From Burkholderiales bacterium (GTDB lineage Bacteria > Pseudomonadota > Gammaproteobacteria > Burkholderiales > Burkholderiaceae_C): DNA of 64,000 bases. Position 1 is the stretch's first letter; each line of letters opens with the position of its first letter. The DNA is taken from the NCBI GenBank assembly GCA_016195825.1, contig JACPYV010000004.1, positions 56,636 through 120,635 of the forward strand. Reading direction: 5' to 3'. A program made the position numbers and the translations under genes. Positions 43,526 through 53,803 of the stretch are shown piece by piece. Below the pieces are notes generated by a model. The model saw only the letters and a program-made list of their open reading frames with translations. It was not told where the DNA came from and ran no database searches.

Positions 43526-43749
43526 CTACGACCGCACCCAGCTTGGGCTCGGTACTGACCTGCCCCGAATGCGGCCACGCGAAGCACGAGGTTATGCCGA
43601 CGAACGCCTGCCAATTTTTCTACGAGTGCGAGCGCTGCAAGGCTGTGCTGCGGCCGAAGGCCGGCGACTTCTGCGTGTTCTGCTCATTCGGCTCAGTCAA
43701 GTGCCCGTCGATGCAGATGCAGCACGGCCCCCCAAGTTGCGGCGCTTGA
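43522..43749 (+). CDS. GDCCVxC-type small zinc-ribbon protein
   Basis: 75 aa, ATG 43522 overlapping the previous stop (ATGA). Cysteine pairs 'CPECGH' and 'CERCK' are followed by 'GDFCVFCSFGSVKCPSMQ', the signature region of the small GDCCVxC family often found beside mercury and other metal genes. The usual first Cys of GDCC is Phe49-50 region here (GDFC). Function of the family is not established; redox or metal binding is likely. Confidence 0.75.
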   Translation: MTTTAPSLGSVLTCPECGHAKHEVMPTNACQFFYECERCKAVLRPKAGDFCVFCSFGSVKCPSMQMQHGPPSCGA

Positions 43750-43839
43750 AAGCTTCCAACGGTGCAGCAGCAAGCGGGGGTAGGCATCTGCAAGGCCGTT
43801 CGCTGCGTCTCAAGCCGCAGCGTTAGACTTGGAGCACTC

Positions 43840-44223
43840 ATGCTCAGCCGACGCCTCCATCGCCTGACGACCATCTTCTTCGTGGTGCTGTCGCTGCTGT
43901 TCTCACAGCTGGCACTGGCGAGCTACGTCTGCCCGCAACAGGCAAACCCGGCTGGGATGGCGGAAATGATGGCGGCCGGCATGCCCTGCGAAGGCATGGA
44001 CGTGGACCAACCCGGGCTGTGCGCAGAGCACTCATCCAGCGCTGCGAAAACCTTCGAGACCGCCAAGGTTCCGGCGGTGTCGCTGCCCATGGTGGTGCAG
44101 GTCCTGGAGCTGCCGCTGGTGCTCGAAGCCCTCGAGGCGGCAACCGTCCCTGCTGCGGCCACGCCCGAGGCCCAGCCGCCTCCGGACCCAATCTTTCTTT
44201 CCACGCTCAGACTCCGAGTCTGA
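43840..44223 (+). CDS. Small exported protein preceding the Cus operon
   Basis: 127 aa from ATG 43840 with GGAG upstream. The N-terminal signal peptide ('LTTIFFVVLSLLFSQLALA') is followed by a short Met/Cys/His-bearing segment ('CPQQANPAGMAEMMAAGMPCEGMD', 'CAEHSS') and a low-complexity C-terminus. Similar small periplasmic proteins sit in front of Cu/Ag and Co/Zn/Cd efflux operons, compare CzcI at 60073. Metal binding is inferred from residue content and position. Confidence 0.65.
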   Translation: MLSRRLHRLTTIFFVVLSLLFSQLALASYVCPQQANPAGMAEMMAAGMPCEGMDVDQPGLCAEHSSSAAKTFETAKVPAVSLPMVVQVLELPLVLEALEAATVPAAATPEAQPPPDPIFLSTLRLRV

Positions 44224-44300
44224 CCAGCTCCGTCGACTGACAGGCGCCGGTGCGGCATGTCCGCATACCGGCAAAACCGTCGCTCGTCCGCGGAGTTTTC

Positions 44301-45533
44301 ATGCCATCACCACGTTTGCTGCGAGCAGTCGCCACAGCTGCCGCATTGCTGCCGGTCCTGTGCTGGGCAGCACCTCTCACGTTTGACCAAGCTCTCGAGC
44401 TGGCCGTCCAGCGTTCCGAGTCCACCCACGCAGCCCGCGCCGGTGCGGCCAGTGCCGCCGAGGCTGCTCGTGCCGCCGGCCAACTACCCGACCCGGTCTT
44501 GCGCGCAGGTGTAGACAACCTGCCCATCTCCGGCGCTGACCGGTTCAGCTCGCGGGACTCGATGACGATGAAGCGCGTCGGTATCAGCCAGGAATGGCTG
44601 TCTGCCGAAAAGCGCGCCGCGCGACAGGCGGCTGCTGACGCGATGGCTGGGCGGGAGGCTGCTGCTGTGTATTCCACTGCAGCTGAAGTCCGCCTCCAGG
44701 CTGCACTTGCCTATCTCGACGCTTGGTTCACCGGCGAGGCGCTCAAGCTCACGGCGCTGACGGAGCATCACGCCCATGAGGAGCTTGAGGCTGCTCGCGC
44801 TAGGCTGTCCTCCGCGACCGGCAATAGCCAGGAAGTCCTTGCGCTGACCGGTGCCCGCGGCGTCGCTGAGGACGAGACCGCCGAGGTCCGACAGCAGCAG
44901 GCCACTGCGCGGGCCGCGTTGGAACGCTGGGTGGGCGCCCAAGCCGAGGACCTTGCCGCACCAGCGGGCCTCCCGATACCGGACGAGCAGGCCTATGTGG
45001 CCAGCCATCCCTCTGTGGTTGCCGCCCAGCTGGACGCCGAGTTGGCCCGCAAGGAAGCAGACCAGGCGCGGACTAGCCGCAATCCGAACTGGTCGTGGGA
45101 GGTCAGTTACGGCCAGCGCGCCGGCTACCCCGACATGGTCTCCGTCGGCGTCAGCATCCCGCTGACCGTCGCGCCGGCACGGCGCCAGGACCGCGACATC
45201 GCTTCCAAGCAGGCGCTGACCGAGAAGACGGCAGCCGCATTGGCTGAAGCCACGCGCATGGCCACCGGCGAGTACCGAGCCCTCGCCAGCGACGCGAAGC
45301 ACCTCAACGACCGCATCGAGCGCTACCGGGCATCGGTGACGGTCGCAGCGCAACAGCGCACGGTCGCAGCCATGGCTGCCTACCGCTCGAACCAGATGCC
45401 TCTCATGACGTTGTTCGAGGCTCGCCATGCCGAGGTCGAAGCGCAGCGAAAGCTGCTCTCCCTCCAGCGCGAGCTGGCCAAGACCCAGGCCCAGCTCGCC
45501 CTCAAGCCCATTTTCGAAGGAGCCGCCCGATGA
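44301..45533 (+). CDS. cusC: CusC-like outer-membrane factor (TolC family)
   Basis: 410 aa from ATG 44301 with GGAG 6 bases upstream. Signal peptide 'LLRAVATAAALLPVLCWA', then two TolC-type helical repeats ('LTFDQALELAVQRSESTHAARAG', 'YPDMVSVGVSIPL'). It is the outer-membrane duct of the heavy-metal RND efflux system with the next two genes, whose coding overlaps it by 4 bases. The protein lacks a lipobox cysteine like that of E. coli CusC. The name follows the neighbouring CusB/CusA. Confidence 0.88.
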   Translation: MPSPRLLRAVATAAALLPVLCWAAPLTFDQALELAVQRSESTHAARAGAASAAEAARAAGQLPDPVLRAGVDNLPISGADRFSSRDSMTMKRVGISQEWLSAEKRAARQAAADAMAGREAAAVYSTAAEVRLQAALAYLDAWFTGEALKLTALTEHHAHEELEAARARLSSATGNSQEVLALTGARGVAEDETAEVRQQQATARAALERWVGAQAEDLAAPAGLPIPDEQAYVASHPSVVAAQLDAELARKEADQARTSRNPNWSWEVSYGQRAGYPDMVSVGVSIPLTVAPARRQDRDIASKQALTEKTAAALAEATRMATGEYRALASDAKHLNDRIERYRASVTVAAQQRTVAAMAAYRSNQMPLMTLFEARHAEVEAQRKLLSLQRELAKTQAQLALKPIFEGAAR

Positions 45534-47005
45534 AGCGCGCAAGTCTTGTCGCCGCGCTTGTTGCAGGCGGCGCACTGCTGGCCGTCGGCGGGTACTACGC
45601 CGGCCGTTCGAGCCAGCCCGCCGCATCCGCGCCGGATGCTGCCACGGCTGCAGCAGAGCGCAAGCCGCTCTACTGGCACGACCCCATGGTCCCGGGACCA
45701 CGCTTCGACAAGCCGGGGAAGTCGCCGTTCATGGACATGCAGCTCGTGCCCGTCTACGCTGATGAGGCGGGTGACAGCGGCGTCAAAGTCAGCCCGACGG
45801 TGCAGCAGAACCTTGGTGTACGGACTGCGGTCGTAAAGAAGACCGACGTGTCCTCGTCGTTCGACGCGGTGGGTGCGGTTCAGTTCGACGAGCGGCTCAG
45901 CGTCTCCGTCCAAGCCCGCGTTGCCGGCTACATCGAGCGCTTGGCCGTTCGCGCGCCGATGGAGCGGGTTCGCAAAGGCCAAGCCCTGGCCGCCGTTTTC
46001 GCGCCCGAATGGCTCGGACCGCAGAACGAGTTGCTGGCGCTCAAGCGCGCTGGCGTCGCTCCGGACTTGATTTCGGCGACGCGTGACCGCCTGCGCGCCA
46101 TGTCCATTCCTGAGACGCTCATCCGCCAAAGCGAGGAGACAGGTACTGCGCAAGCCAGGTTCACGCTCAGCGCGCCCTCCGAAGGAGTGGTGGTAGAGCT
46201 GGGTGTGCGGGAAGGCGTCGCCATCTCGCCCGGCATGACGCTCTTTCGCATCGCCGGCCTTGAGAAGGTCTGGGCCGTGGCCGAAGTTCCGGAAGCCCGA
46301 GCCGTGCGTCTGGTGCGAGGCCAGAAGGTCAAGGCGGCACTGCAGGTCGACGCTTCGCAGACCTTTAACGGCGAGCTTGCAGAAATCCTTCCCCAGGTCA
46401 GTGCGAATACGCGCACGCTGCAGGCCCGCTTCGAAGTGGACAACCGGTCTGGCAAGTTGACGCCGGGGATGCTGCTGCGCCTGCAGGTTGCTGGGGCTAC
46501 GAAGTCCCGTTTGGTCGTGCCTTCTGAAGCCGTCATCCGGACAGGCACGCGGGCGGTGGCCATCGTGCGCAAGAACGGCAATGCGTTCGAGCCGCACGAG
46601 GTGAAGCTCGGTGCGGACCTGGGCGACCAGTTGGAGGTGCTCGACGGCCTTCGCGAAGGCGATGAGGTCGTCACCAGCGGCCAGTTCCTCATCGACTCAG
46701 AGGCCCGGCTGAAGTCTGTGCTCGGTGCTATGGGCGCTGCGCAACCCGCAGCTGAACCAGCGATGGCGGGGCCTTCCGTCTACAGCGCCGAGGGAAAGGT
46801 CGAGAGCGTCAATGCGGACGGCCTCACCATCAGCCACAGCCCCGTGCCGGAGCTGAAGTGGCCCGCCATGACGATGGACTTTCGCAGGGCCGACTCCAAG
46901 GCATTTGCTGACGTGAAGGCTGGCGATTCGGTGCACTTCGAGTTCAAGAAGCAGGGCGACGGCTACGAGCTGGTCTCCGTCCAGCGGATGAGAGGTTCCA
47001 AGTGA
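45530..47005 (+). CDS. cusB: CusB-like membrane fusion protein with C-terminal CusF domain
   Basis: 491 aa. N-terminal anchor, then the heavy-metal-binding domain '[18 protein letters not shown]' ... '[13 protein letters not shown]' (about 48-79), Met-rich as in CusB/SilB. Lipoyl and beta-barrel parts follow (about 85-400). The last ~75 residues are a CusF-like OB fold: '[20 protein letters not shown]' and 'WPAMTMDF' with the Trp and Met residues that hold Cu(I)/Ag(I) in CusF. E. coli makes CusF as a separate protein. The domain indicates Cu(I)/Ag(I) as substrate. It overlaps cusA by 4 bases (GTGA). Confidence 0.93.
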   Translation: MKRASLVAALVAGGALLAVGGYYAGRSSQPAASAPDAATAAAERKPLYWHDPMVPGPRFDKPGKSPFMDMQLVPVYADEAGDSGVKVSPTVQQNLGVRTAVVKKTDVSSSFDAVGAVQFDERLSVSVQARVAGYIERLAVRAPMERVRKGQALAAVFAPEWLGPQNELLALKRAGVAPDLISATRDRLRAMSIPETLIRQSEETGTAQARFTLSAPSEGVVVELGVREGVAISPGMTLFRIAGLEKVWAVAEVPEARAVRLVRGQKVKAALQVDASQTFNGELAEILPQVSANTRTLQARFEVDNRSGKLTPGMLLRLQVAGATKSRLVVPSEAVIRTGTRAVAIVRKNGNAFEPHEVKLGADLGDQLEVLDGLREGDEVVTSGQFLIDSEARLKSVLGAMGAAQPAAEPAMAGPSVYSAEGKVESVNADGLTISHSPVPELKWPAMTMDFRRADSKAFADVKAGDSVHFEFKKQGDGYELVSVQRMRGSK

Positions 47006-50000
47006 TAGCCGCGCTCATTCGATGGGCGGTCACGAACCGCATCCTCGTCCTCATCGCTACGGCCTTCCTGATCATTGCGGGTATGTGGTCAGTGGCGCGG
47101 ACGCCTGTGGACGCGCTCCCGGACCTTTCGGACACCCAGGTCATCGTGCGCACCACCTACCCGGGCAAGCCGCCCCAGTTGGTTGAGGACCTGGTGACCT
47201 ACCCGCTGACGACCACCATGCTCAGCGTGCCCGGCGCCAAGACCGTCCGGGGCTACAGCTTCTTCGGCGACTCGTTCGTCTACATCCTCTTTGACGACAA
47301 GACCGACCCTTACTGGGCTCGGTCGCGCGTTGTCGAGTACCTGAACCAGGTGCAAGGGCGCCTGCCTGCCGGCGCGACGGCAGTGCTCGGGCCTGATGCG
47401 ACTGGCGTCGGTTGGGTGTACGAATACGCGCTCGTCGACCGCACTGGCAACAGTGACATCGGCCAGCTCCGTGCCCTCAACGACTGGTTCCTGAAGTTCG
47501 AGCTGAAGACCGTGCCGGATGTGTCCGAGGTTGCCAGCATCGGCGGCATGGCGCGCCAGTACCAGGTGGTGCTGGACCCTGACCGCATGCGGGCGCTTGG
47601 CATCACGCAGGGGAAGGTCGTCGAGGCCTTGCGGAATGCAAACCAGTCGTCGGGCGGCTCCGTCCTGGAGATGGCCGAGACCGAGTACATGATCCGTTCC
47701 CGCGGCTTCCTGAAGTCGCTCGACGACTTTCGCACCGTTCCCTTGAGCGTTGCCGGAGCAACGCCCGTCTTGCTGCGCGACGTTGCGACGGTCCAGGTCG
47801 GCCCCGAGATGCGTCGCGGAATCGCTGAGCTGAATGGCGAGGGCGAGGTCACGGGTGGCGTGGTCGTCATGCGCTCAGGCAAGAACGCCCGCACGACCAT
47901 CGCTGCGATCAAGGCGAAGCTGGAAGCGCTCAAGTCCAGCCTGCCTAAGGGCGTTGAGGTGATCGAGACCTACGACCGCTCGAAGCTCATTGACCGCGCA
48001 GTGGACAACTTGCGGGTGAAGCTCATCGAAGAGTTCATCGTTGTTGCGGTGGTCTGTGCTGTGTTCCTGTTCCATCTGCGCTCGGCGTTGGTCGCGGTGG
48101 TGACGTTGCCGGTTGGCGTGCTCACCGCCTTCATCGTGATGCACTGGCAGGGCGTCAGCGCAAACATCTTGTCGCTGGGTGGCGTGGCCATCGCGCTCGG
48201 CGCGATGGTCGACGCATCGGTCGTCCTTGTCGAGGCGGTACACAAGCATCTCGAACACTTCGAGGAGAAGCGCGGACGCCGGCCGACTTCGGTCCAGCGG
48301 TGGGAACTGGTCGCACAAGCGTCGACGGAGGTGGGCCCTGCGCTGTTCTTCTCGCTGCTGGTCATCACGTTGTCGTTCCTGCCGGTCTTCACGCTTGAAG
48401 CCCAGGAGGGGAGGCTGTTCTCGCCACTGGCGTTTACCAAGACGTACGCGATGGCTGCTGCTGCCGGGCTCTCGGTCACGCTGGTGCCGGTGCTGATGGG
48501 CTACCTCATCCGTGGTCGTATCCCCAAGGAGACGGCCAACCCGCTAAACCGGTTCCTCATCGTCATCTACCGACCGGCGCTGGAAGCGGTGCTGCGCTTT
48601 CCCAAGGCCACGCTGGCCATCGCAGCGCTCGTGCTCGCCGTGACCGCCTTCCCAGCCATGCGCCTGGGCGGCGAGTTCATGCCGCCGCTGGATGAAGGTG
48701 ACCTGCTGTACATGCCTTCGGCATTGCCTGGCATCTCCGTGTCGAAAGCGTCAGAGCTGCTTCAACAGACGGATCGGCTCATCAAGACCGTGCCGGAGGT
48801 CGAGCGGGTGTTCGGCAAGGCGGGCCGGGCCGACACCGCCACAGACCCTGCGCCGCTCGAGATGTTCGAGACGACGATCCAGTTCAAGCCGCGCGACCAG
48901 TGGCGTGCGGGCATGACGCCGGACAAGCTTGTCGACGAACTCGACCGTGTCGTCAAAGTGCCTGGCCTGTCGAACGTTTGGGTGCCGCCCATCCGCAACC
49001 GCATCGACATGCTGGCTACCGGCATCAAGAGTGCGGTGGGCGTGAAGGTCGCCGGCGCTGACCTGGCGACCATCGACCGACTCGCGACGCAGATTGAGTC
49101 GGCGGTGAAGAGTGTTCCGGGGGTGTCTTCCGCCTTGGCGGAGCGCTTGACCGGCGGCCGGTATGTCGACGTGGACGTTGATCGCGCCGCAGCGGCCCGT
49201 TTCGGACTTTCCGTGGCCGATGTCCAGGCCGTGGTGTCCACCGCCATCGGTGGTGACAACGTCGGTGAGGTCATCCAAGGCCGCGAACGCTTTCCCATCA
49301 ACGTGCGCTACCCCCGCGAGGCACGCGACTCGCTGGAGCGCCTGCGCCAGTTGCCCTTCGTGACCGAGAAAGGTGCGACGGTGCTGCTTCAGGATGTGAC
49401 CCGCATCTCTATCGAGGAGGGGCCGCCCATGATCCGAAGCGAAAACGCGCGTCTTTCGGGCTGGGTGTACGTGGACGTGCGCGGCCGCGACCTTTGGTCT
49501 GTCGTTCAGGAGATGCAGCAGGTCGTCAGCAAGCAGGTGGCGTTGCCGGCCGGCTACGCCGTCTCCTGGTCGGGGCAGTTCGAGTATCTGGAGCGAGCGA
49601 CTGAGCGGCTGAAGGTGGTGGTGCCTGTCACGCTGGCCATCATCTTCGTGCTGCTCTACCTGCTGTTCCGTTCGGCGGGAGACGCGGCGCTGGTCATGGC
49701 TGCGGTCCCGTTTTCACTGGTGGGCGGGTTCTGGCTCATCTGGGTGTTGGGGCACGCCATCTCCGTGGCGACAGCGGTGGGATTCATCGCCTTGGCCGGG
49801 TTGGCCGCGGAGTTCGGGGTTGTGATGCTGGTTTACCTGCAGAACGCCTGGAAGCAGCGCCTTGAAGCCGGGGAGCCAGATAGTGAAGAGACGTTGCTGG
49901 CTGCCATCCGCGAAGGGGCCGTGCTGCGGGTACGCCCTAAAGCGATGACAGTAGCAGTTGTGATGGCGGGCTTGCTACCCATCCTGTTCGGACATGGCAC

Positions 50001-50142
50001 CGGGTCAGAGGTCATGACGCGCATCGCGGCCCCCATAGTCGGAGGCATGGTGACGGCGCCGCTGCTGAGCATGCTGGTCATTCCAGCCGCCTGGTATCTC
50101 CGCCGTAGGCGGGGCTTCAAGCCACTGCCGAGCAGCGTCTGA
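47002..50142 (+). CDS. cusA: CusA-like Cu(I)/Ag(I) RND efflux pump
   Basis: 1046 aa, GTG start overlapping the cusB stop. Heavy-metal RND transporter with 12 membrane helices and two large periplasmic loops. The fourth helix reads '[25 protein letters not shown]', the monovalent-cation (CusA/SilA) pattern; the divalent CzcA type has DFGxxVDG there. The N-terminus '[17 protein letters not shown]' is the family signature. It pumps metal from cytoplasm and periplasm through CusB and CusC. A 190-base gap to a convergent gene follows. Confidence 0.95.
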   Translation: MIAALIRWAVTNRILVLIATAFLIIAGMWSVARTPVDALPDLSDTQVIVRTTYPGKPPQLVEDLVTYPLTTTMLSVPGAKTVRGYSFFGDSFVYILFDDKTDPYWARSRVVEYLNQVQGRLPAGATAVLGPDATGVGWVYEYALVDRTGNSDIGQLRALNDWFLKFELKTVPDVSEVASIGGMARQYQVVLDPDRMRALGITQGKVVEALRNANQSSGGSVLEMAETEYMIRSRGFLKSLDDFRTVPLSVAGATPVLLRDVATVQVGPEMRRGIAELNGEGEVTGGVVVMRSGKNARTTIAAIKAKLEALKSSLPKGVEVIETYDRSKLIDRAVDNLRVKLIEEFIVVAVVCAVFLFHLRSALVAVVTLPVGVLTAFIVMHWQGVSANILSLGGVAIALGAMVDASVVLVEAVHKHLEHFEEKRGRRPTSVQRWELVAQASTEVGPALFFSLLVITLSFLPVFTLEAQEGRLFSPLAFTKTYAMAAAAGLSVTLVPVLMGYLIRGRIPKETANPLNRFLIVIYRPALEAVLRFPKATLAIAALVLAVTAFPAMRLGGEFMPPLDEGDLLYMPSALPGISVSKASELLQQTDRLIKTVPEVERVFGKAGRADTATDPAPLEMFETTIQFKPRDQWRAGMTPDKLVDELDRVVKVPGLSNVWVPPIRNRIDMLATGIKSAVGVKVAGADLATIDRLATQIESAVKSVPGVSSALAERLTGGRYVDVDVDRAAAARFGLSVADVQAVVSTAIGGDNVGEVIQGRERFPINVRYPREARDSLERLRQLPFVTEKGATVLLQDVTRISIEEGPPMIRSENARLSGWVYVDVRGRDLWSVVQEMQQVVSKQVALPAGYAVSWSGQFEYLERATERLKVVVPVTLAIIFVLLYLLFRSAGDAALVMAAVPFSLVGGFWLIWVLGHAISVATAVGFIALAGLAAEFGVVMLVYLQNAWKQRLEAGEPDSEETLLAAIREGAVLRVRPKAMTVAVVMAGLLPILFGHGTGSEVMTRIAAPIVGGMVTAPLLSMLVIPAAWYLRRRRGFKPLPSSV

Positions 50143-50332
50143 CCCTTGCCGCTCTTTCCGAACTCGCTTCGAGGTGAGCGGCAGGCCGCGGGCTAGATGA
50201 CCGCAGTGCACTGGCAGTCAGAGAGCTTCTCAATGATCATGCCCCGCCCATCTTGGGCTGGGATGCGGGCCACCGCTGCGGCAGGTCGCTGCCCTTCCGT
50301 CCGGCACCCGTGCCCGGCCTCGTGCCTGGCCC

Positions 50333-50989
50333 TTACAGGCGATCGCTCGGGCCAGGCGAAAGAGGCTTGACCTGCTTCACCCTTGAGTCGGCAGCGGGCA
50401 GCGGCGACAAAGCCATCACGGCTTGGTAAACCAGCAAGGAGGCGTGAGCGTCGTTGGCGGCGTACTGCAGCTGCTGCGGACTCAGCTGTTTGGCTGCCCA
50501 GTTGGACGTGGTGACCTTCTTCGATTTCGGGAACCGCAGTCCTAGAACGATCGCCACGGCGGCCTTCAGCCCGACGTCCTGCGTGAAGCCAAGGCGGCGA
50601 ACCAGGCGAGAGACGTCGGCTGTTCCGGCCAGCTCCACACCCAATTTCCTAAAAAGCGGCACTCGATCAGACGCGAGGCCAAATCCGACCTTCAGCACGG
50701 CCTCAGACTCCAGCATCGCCCGCAAGAATTCTGCGGTTTCGGGCACCTCGGTATGAACGATGAAGGCCCGCTCGGCAGTCGCGAACTGCACGATGTGAGG
50801 GCCAGTCTGTTCGCCACCGGCGACGAACTGCGGCTTGCTTTCCGTGTCGAAGCCGACGTGGCCCGACGCGCGGAGTTCACGCGCTGCCGCCTCGCACTGT
50901 TGCAGATCACCAAGCACATGGATCCGATCGAGCGGCAGTTGCCGGTACAACGGCAGGGCGGCAATTTGTTCGCTGGTGGGCCTCTCCAT
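50333..50989 (-). CDS. 3'-5' exonuclease domain protein (RNase D/WRN-type)
   Basis: 218 aa from ATG 50989; the open frame extends further upstream to 51325 but that part has no similarity and no good start. DnaQ-fold exonuclease: motif I 'VGFDTESKPQ', motif II region 'LKVGFGLASDRVPLFRKLGV', and motif III 'QYAANDAHASLLVY' with the catalytic acids. 'KSKKVTTSNWAAKQLSPQQL' is typical of this family. There is no HRDC domain, so it is a stand-alone nuclease, not RNase D proper. Confidence 0.85.
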   Translation of the reverse strand: MERPTSEQIAALPLYRQLPLDRIHVLGDLQQCEAAARELRASGHVGFDTESKPQFVAGGEQTGPHIVQFATAERAFIVHTEVPETAEFLRAMLESEAVLKVGFGLASDRVPLFRKLGVELAGTADVSRLVRRLGFTQDVGLKAAVAIVLGLRFPKSKKVTTSNWAAKQLSPQQLQYAANDAHASLLVYQAVMALSPLPAADSRVKQVKPLSPGPSDRL

Positions 50990-51266
50990 CGGTTCAGTAT
51001 GCACGGGGTACAAATTCTGGGCGGCCGAACCACCGCCCGATGCCGTCCAGGCGGGGATTCCATTTCTGTCGGCGAGCCTCAACCTCCGCCAACCGCCTGC
51101 TTCACGCGCCGCACCGCTCTTGAGCTGCAAGGACTGGGTCGATCTGGAAAAGCCGTCCTCGCTTGAACAGATGTTGGCGCCCCCAAGCAAGACGCTGGGA
51201 TCGGTCGGATCGTTGCTCAACGAGCCTCGCACACAGAAATACGGACAGGCCCCCACGGGGCCGACG

Positions 51267-52031
51267 TCAAGTCTGCAAACCGAAACTCGCAGCCACGCGG
51301 TTGAGGATCGCATCGAGCGTGGCATTTATCTTTAGGCTCTTGGGGTCAGGAGGCGATTCGGCCGGGAATTCTTGGAGGAAGCGGCGAAGCGCCACTTCCA
51401 CGCGACCTGCAATTGCGACTGATGTCTGGTCGCTGAGCAACTGCGACAGGCGCAGGATATCGAGGCCGTGCTTTCTGATGCTGTCCGCGTCGATCCGCTC
51501 GCCTTGCTTCCGCCGGTCTGTCATGTCCACCCAGGCCGCAGCCTTAAGTGGTATCAGACGCGTCTCATTCACCCACGCAAGCCCGTCGCGCACTACACGA
51601 TCAGCGAGGATGAACGAGTAAAACTCATCGTCAAGAAGAATGGCCGACAAGCTGGAAAGATCCTCGTCCAGCGGGATAGGCGTCAAGTGTCCCTCGGCGA
51701 TCGGCCGCAGCGCGTCGGGTGCACGCGCGAAAAGTTCGACCATCACGGGGAACGATTCGTCCTTCGGCTTGATGAATCGAAAGAACCCCCGCTTGCCGGT
51801 CTCGCTGACCTGCCGAATCTGATACCCGCCGCGGTTGACGAAGTCCCAAAACGCTCGGCCAAAGTCGACGGTCAAGGCTTCGACGATGAGAACTACGTCG
51901 AGGTCCTTCGTGGCTCTGAACGCGAGCCCCTGATCGGCCATGGTGAGACTCGCGGCAGTTCCGCCAATCAGCACGTATTGATCGGTCCAGGCCGCAAACG
52001 ACTGGGTGAAAGTTTCAAGGCCCCTCATCAT
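51267..52031 (-). CDS. Nucleotidyltransferase-like toxin (AbiEii-type)
   Basis: 254 aa from ATG 52031 (ATG 52028 is also possible). 'YVLIGGTAASLTMADQG' and 'ATKDLDVVLIVE' form the GG(S/T)-x-DxD pattern of minimal nucleotidyltransferases used by AbiEii/type IV-like toxins. The rest is helical, ending 'LDAILNRVAASFG'. It overlaps the upstream gene by 4 bases (ATGA), which encodes a larger DNA-binding-like partner, giving a toxin-antitoxin layout. Distant from classical AbiEii in sequence, so called with moderate confidence. Confidence 0.65.
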   Translation of the reverse strand: MMRGLETFTQSFAAWTDQYVLIGGTAASLTMADQGLAFRATKDLDVVLIVEALTVDFGRAFWDFVNRGGYQIRQVSETGKRGFFRFIKPKDESFPVMVELFARAPDALRPIAEGHLTPIPLDEDLSSLSAILLDDEFYSFILADRVVRDGLAWVNETRLIPLKAAAWVDMTDRRKQGERIDADSIRKHGLDILRLSQLLSDQTSVAIAGRVEVALRRFLQEFPAESPPDPKSLKINATLDAILNRVAASFGLQT

Positions 52032-53041
52032 CGAATAGTTCCTTCAAGTGCCCGCACGGCCAGGCGCACGCGCTCATTGAGCGAATCTCTCAAGCTCGCG
52101 ACAAGCGACAGCGGGTCGACAAGGTCGCCGGCATCGATGGTTGTGCTGTAGCTCCAAACTTGCACTTCGAATGTGCCAGGCTCCGGACGGATGAGGGCAT
52201 AGCGTGGGTCAGTGCCAGGCCAGTGGTCACGGTGGATTGCGACGGTTCGATGCTCTGGCTCGTTGAGCATCGTCTGTTTGGCCAGCGCCGTCTCGCCAGC
52301 TTGGCGAGCGAAGCGAACAACGGTCGGGGGTAGCGCTCGAACCCAGCGGGTTCGCAGCACTGGGCTTCTCACGTACGGTTTGGCGGCCTCCCATATCTTT
52401 GCCGTCGTGTCCTGTTTGAATCGCAGGTGAACGGCTCGTCCGATCTTCTCGACGTCTGCAAGGCCGAGTTCGACGAGCTCATTGGCAGCCCGAGAACCGC
52501 TCATCTTTGTGTAGCCCAGCTTTTCAGCGGCCGGTGCCACATGCCAGTTGGCTTGGCTCGCGACCGTTGTCATCCGATCCATCAGATGGCTGAACAAGAG
52601 TGCTTGAGTCGCCGGCATCATCTGCGGCAAGGAACTGTTTTCGGCCTGACGCCGAAAGTGTTCTCGCAGGTCGATGCCCAGGTCTGGCAGATAGAGCTGG
52701 TTCCCTGGCACTACAAAGGGCACCTTCTGTTCAATGAGGCGCCGCCTGTCAGCCGAGTCAATGGCCGACGTGGCGTACAGCGTGAGGTTGCCAAGAGCCC
52801 GTATCTTCCGAATGCGTGACGCAACCTCCGCCGGGGTAAGTGCACCCTGCTCTTTCAGTACTGCCATCGTCACCGGCAGCCCAAACAGCTTGATCTGCAG
52901 GAGATCGAAACTGTCGGTGATGAAGAACGGCAAGCCAGAGGGCGGAAGAGGTAGCAACGCGCTCGGCGCCTCCCCTAGCGCTTCCAGCAAATACAGCTGA
53001 GCTTGGTGGGCGAGTTGAAGGGTGTCGTGCATCATCACCAT
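52028..53041 (-). CDS. AbiEi-like antitoxin/transcriptional regulator partner
   Basis: 337 aa from ATG 53041; ATGs at 53035 and 53032 are equally possible. A winged-helix-like part lies in the middle ('TVASQANWHVAPAAEKLGYTKMSGSRAANELVELGLADVEKIGR'), read as a MarR-like fold, with unassigned N- and C-terminal regions. The 4-base overlap with the nucleotidyltransferase gene and a perfect palindrome just upstream fit an autoregulated antitoxin. The family itself I do not recognise with certainty. Confidence 0.6.
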   Translation of the reverse strand: MVMMHDTLQLAHQAQLYLLEALGEAPSALLPLPPSGLPFFITDSFDLLQIKLFGLPVTMAVLKEQGALTPAEVASRIRKIRALGNLTLYATSAIDSADRRRLIEQKVPFVVPGNQLYLPDLGIDLREHFRRQAENSSLPQMMPATQALLFSHLMDRMTTVASQANWHVAPAAEKLGYTKMSGSRAANELVELGLADVEKIGRAVHLRFKQDTTAKIWEAAKPYVRSPVLRTRWVRALPPTVVRFARQAGETALAKQTMLNEPEHRTVAIHRDHWPGTDPRYALIRPEPGTFEVQVWSYSTTIDAGDLVDPLSLVASLRDSLNERVRLAVRALEGTIR

Positions 53042-53068
53042 TTTGGCAACATCAGTTCGCACCGTAAC

Positions 53069-53082
53069 ATAACAATTGTTAT
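53069..53082. promoter_or_regulatory. Palindromic putative operator ATAACAATTGTTAT
   Basis: A perfect 14-base palindrome, 28 bases upstream of the longest start of the AbiEi-like gene, in an AT-rich patch that is rare in this window. Likely the binding site of the encoded regulator. Confidence 0.55.
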
Positions 53083-53153
53083 CATGCAAACTCGTGTTAC
53101 CAATCATGGGCGGCAGCAGCGAGAAGGTCGTTCGACCCCGCCAGCGAATATCT

Positions 53154-53573
53154 TCACGCCCGCTTGTTCGCGAACTGGATGACGTTCGAGTTGCCCAACA
53201 AAAGGTCGATCCGGTCACCTAGCTTGACCCAGGCTTCACGTTTCTCGGCCGCATAGTCGTGATGCAGATAGGCTCGACGAACGCGCCCTCTGGCAAGCAC
53301 ATGGTTTTGGCAGCGATCAATCAGATCGAGTGACGCACCCAGTTGCTGCGTCATCGTCGCGCCCGTACGCCGCAAATCGTGCGGCGTCCACTCGCCAGTC
53401 TTGCCCCCGGACAAGACGAGCGAGTTGTCATGCTTGCGGTGCTTCAGCGGCCCGGAGCGCTTCTTGAATTGGGTCTGGCGATCGCCGATCTGCTTCGACA
53501 CGGACTTGTTGCACACATGCTGCGCGGGCGCTGGGGCTACAGAAAGCAACGCTTTGCACCCCTTGCGCGCCAC
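53154..53573 (-). pseudogene. Truncated P4-type tyrosine integrase (C-terminal remnant)
   Basis: Only the C-terminal part of the integrase survives. Family similarity starts abruptly at 'HVCNKSVSKQIGDRQ' (about 53516) and includes 'WTPHDLRRTGATMTQQLG' (catalytic Arg), 'IDRCQNHV' (His) and 'RAYLHHDYAAEKREAW' (nucleophile Tyr). About 280 N-terminal residues including the other catalytic residues are gone, and the preceding ~18 codons are unrelated. No tRNA gene or direct repeat was found beside it. It marks a past island insertion. Confidence 0.85.
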
Positions 53574-53803
53574 AAGCCAGATCGAGGGTCAACCGACCGA
53601 ATTCGACCGGGATTCCTCGGACGCCCATGCTTCGCGGGTGTTCTTACACCGCCTCGCTGCCAAGCGGATGCTGCGCCAGGTCCGCATTGAAGGGCCAGCT
53701 GATCGAGCACGCACCAGGCAAAGCGGCCATCGACTCTCGACGGGTCTGTAGGCAGCGCCAGTCCTCGCATTGCAGCAAGCGCAACATGCCCGCGCAGTAG
53801 CGG

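Noticed and set aside
50143..50332. Bidirectional terminator between cusA and the exonuclease gene
   Set aside because: Only imperfect GC-rich inverted repeats and no T-tract on either strand.
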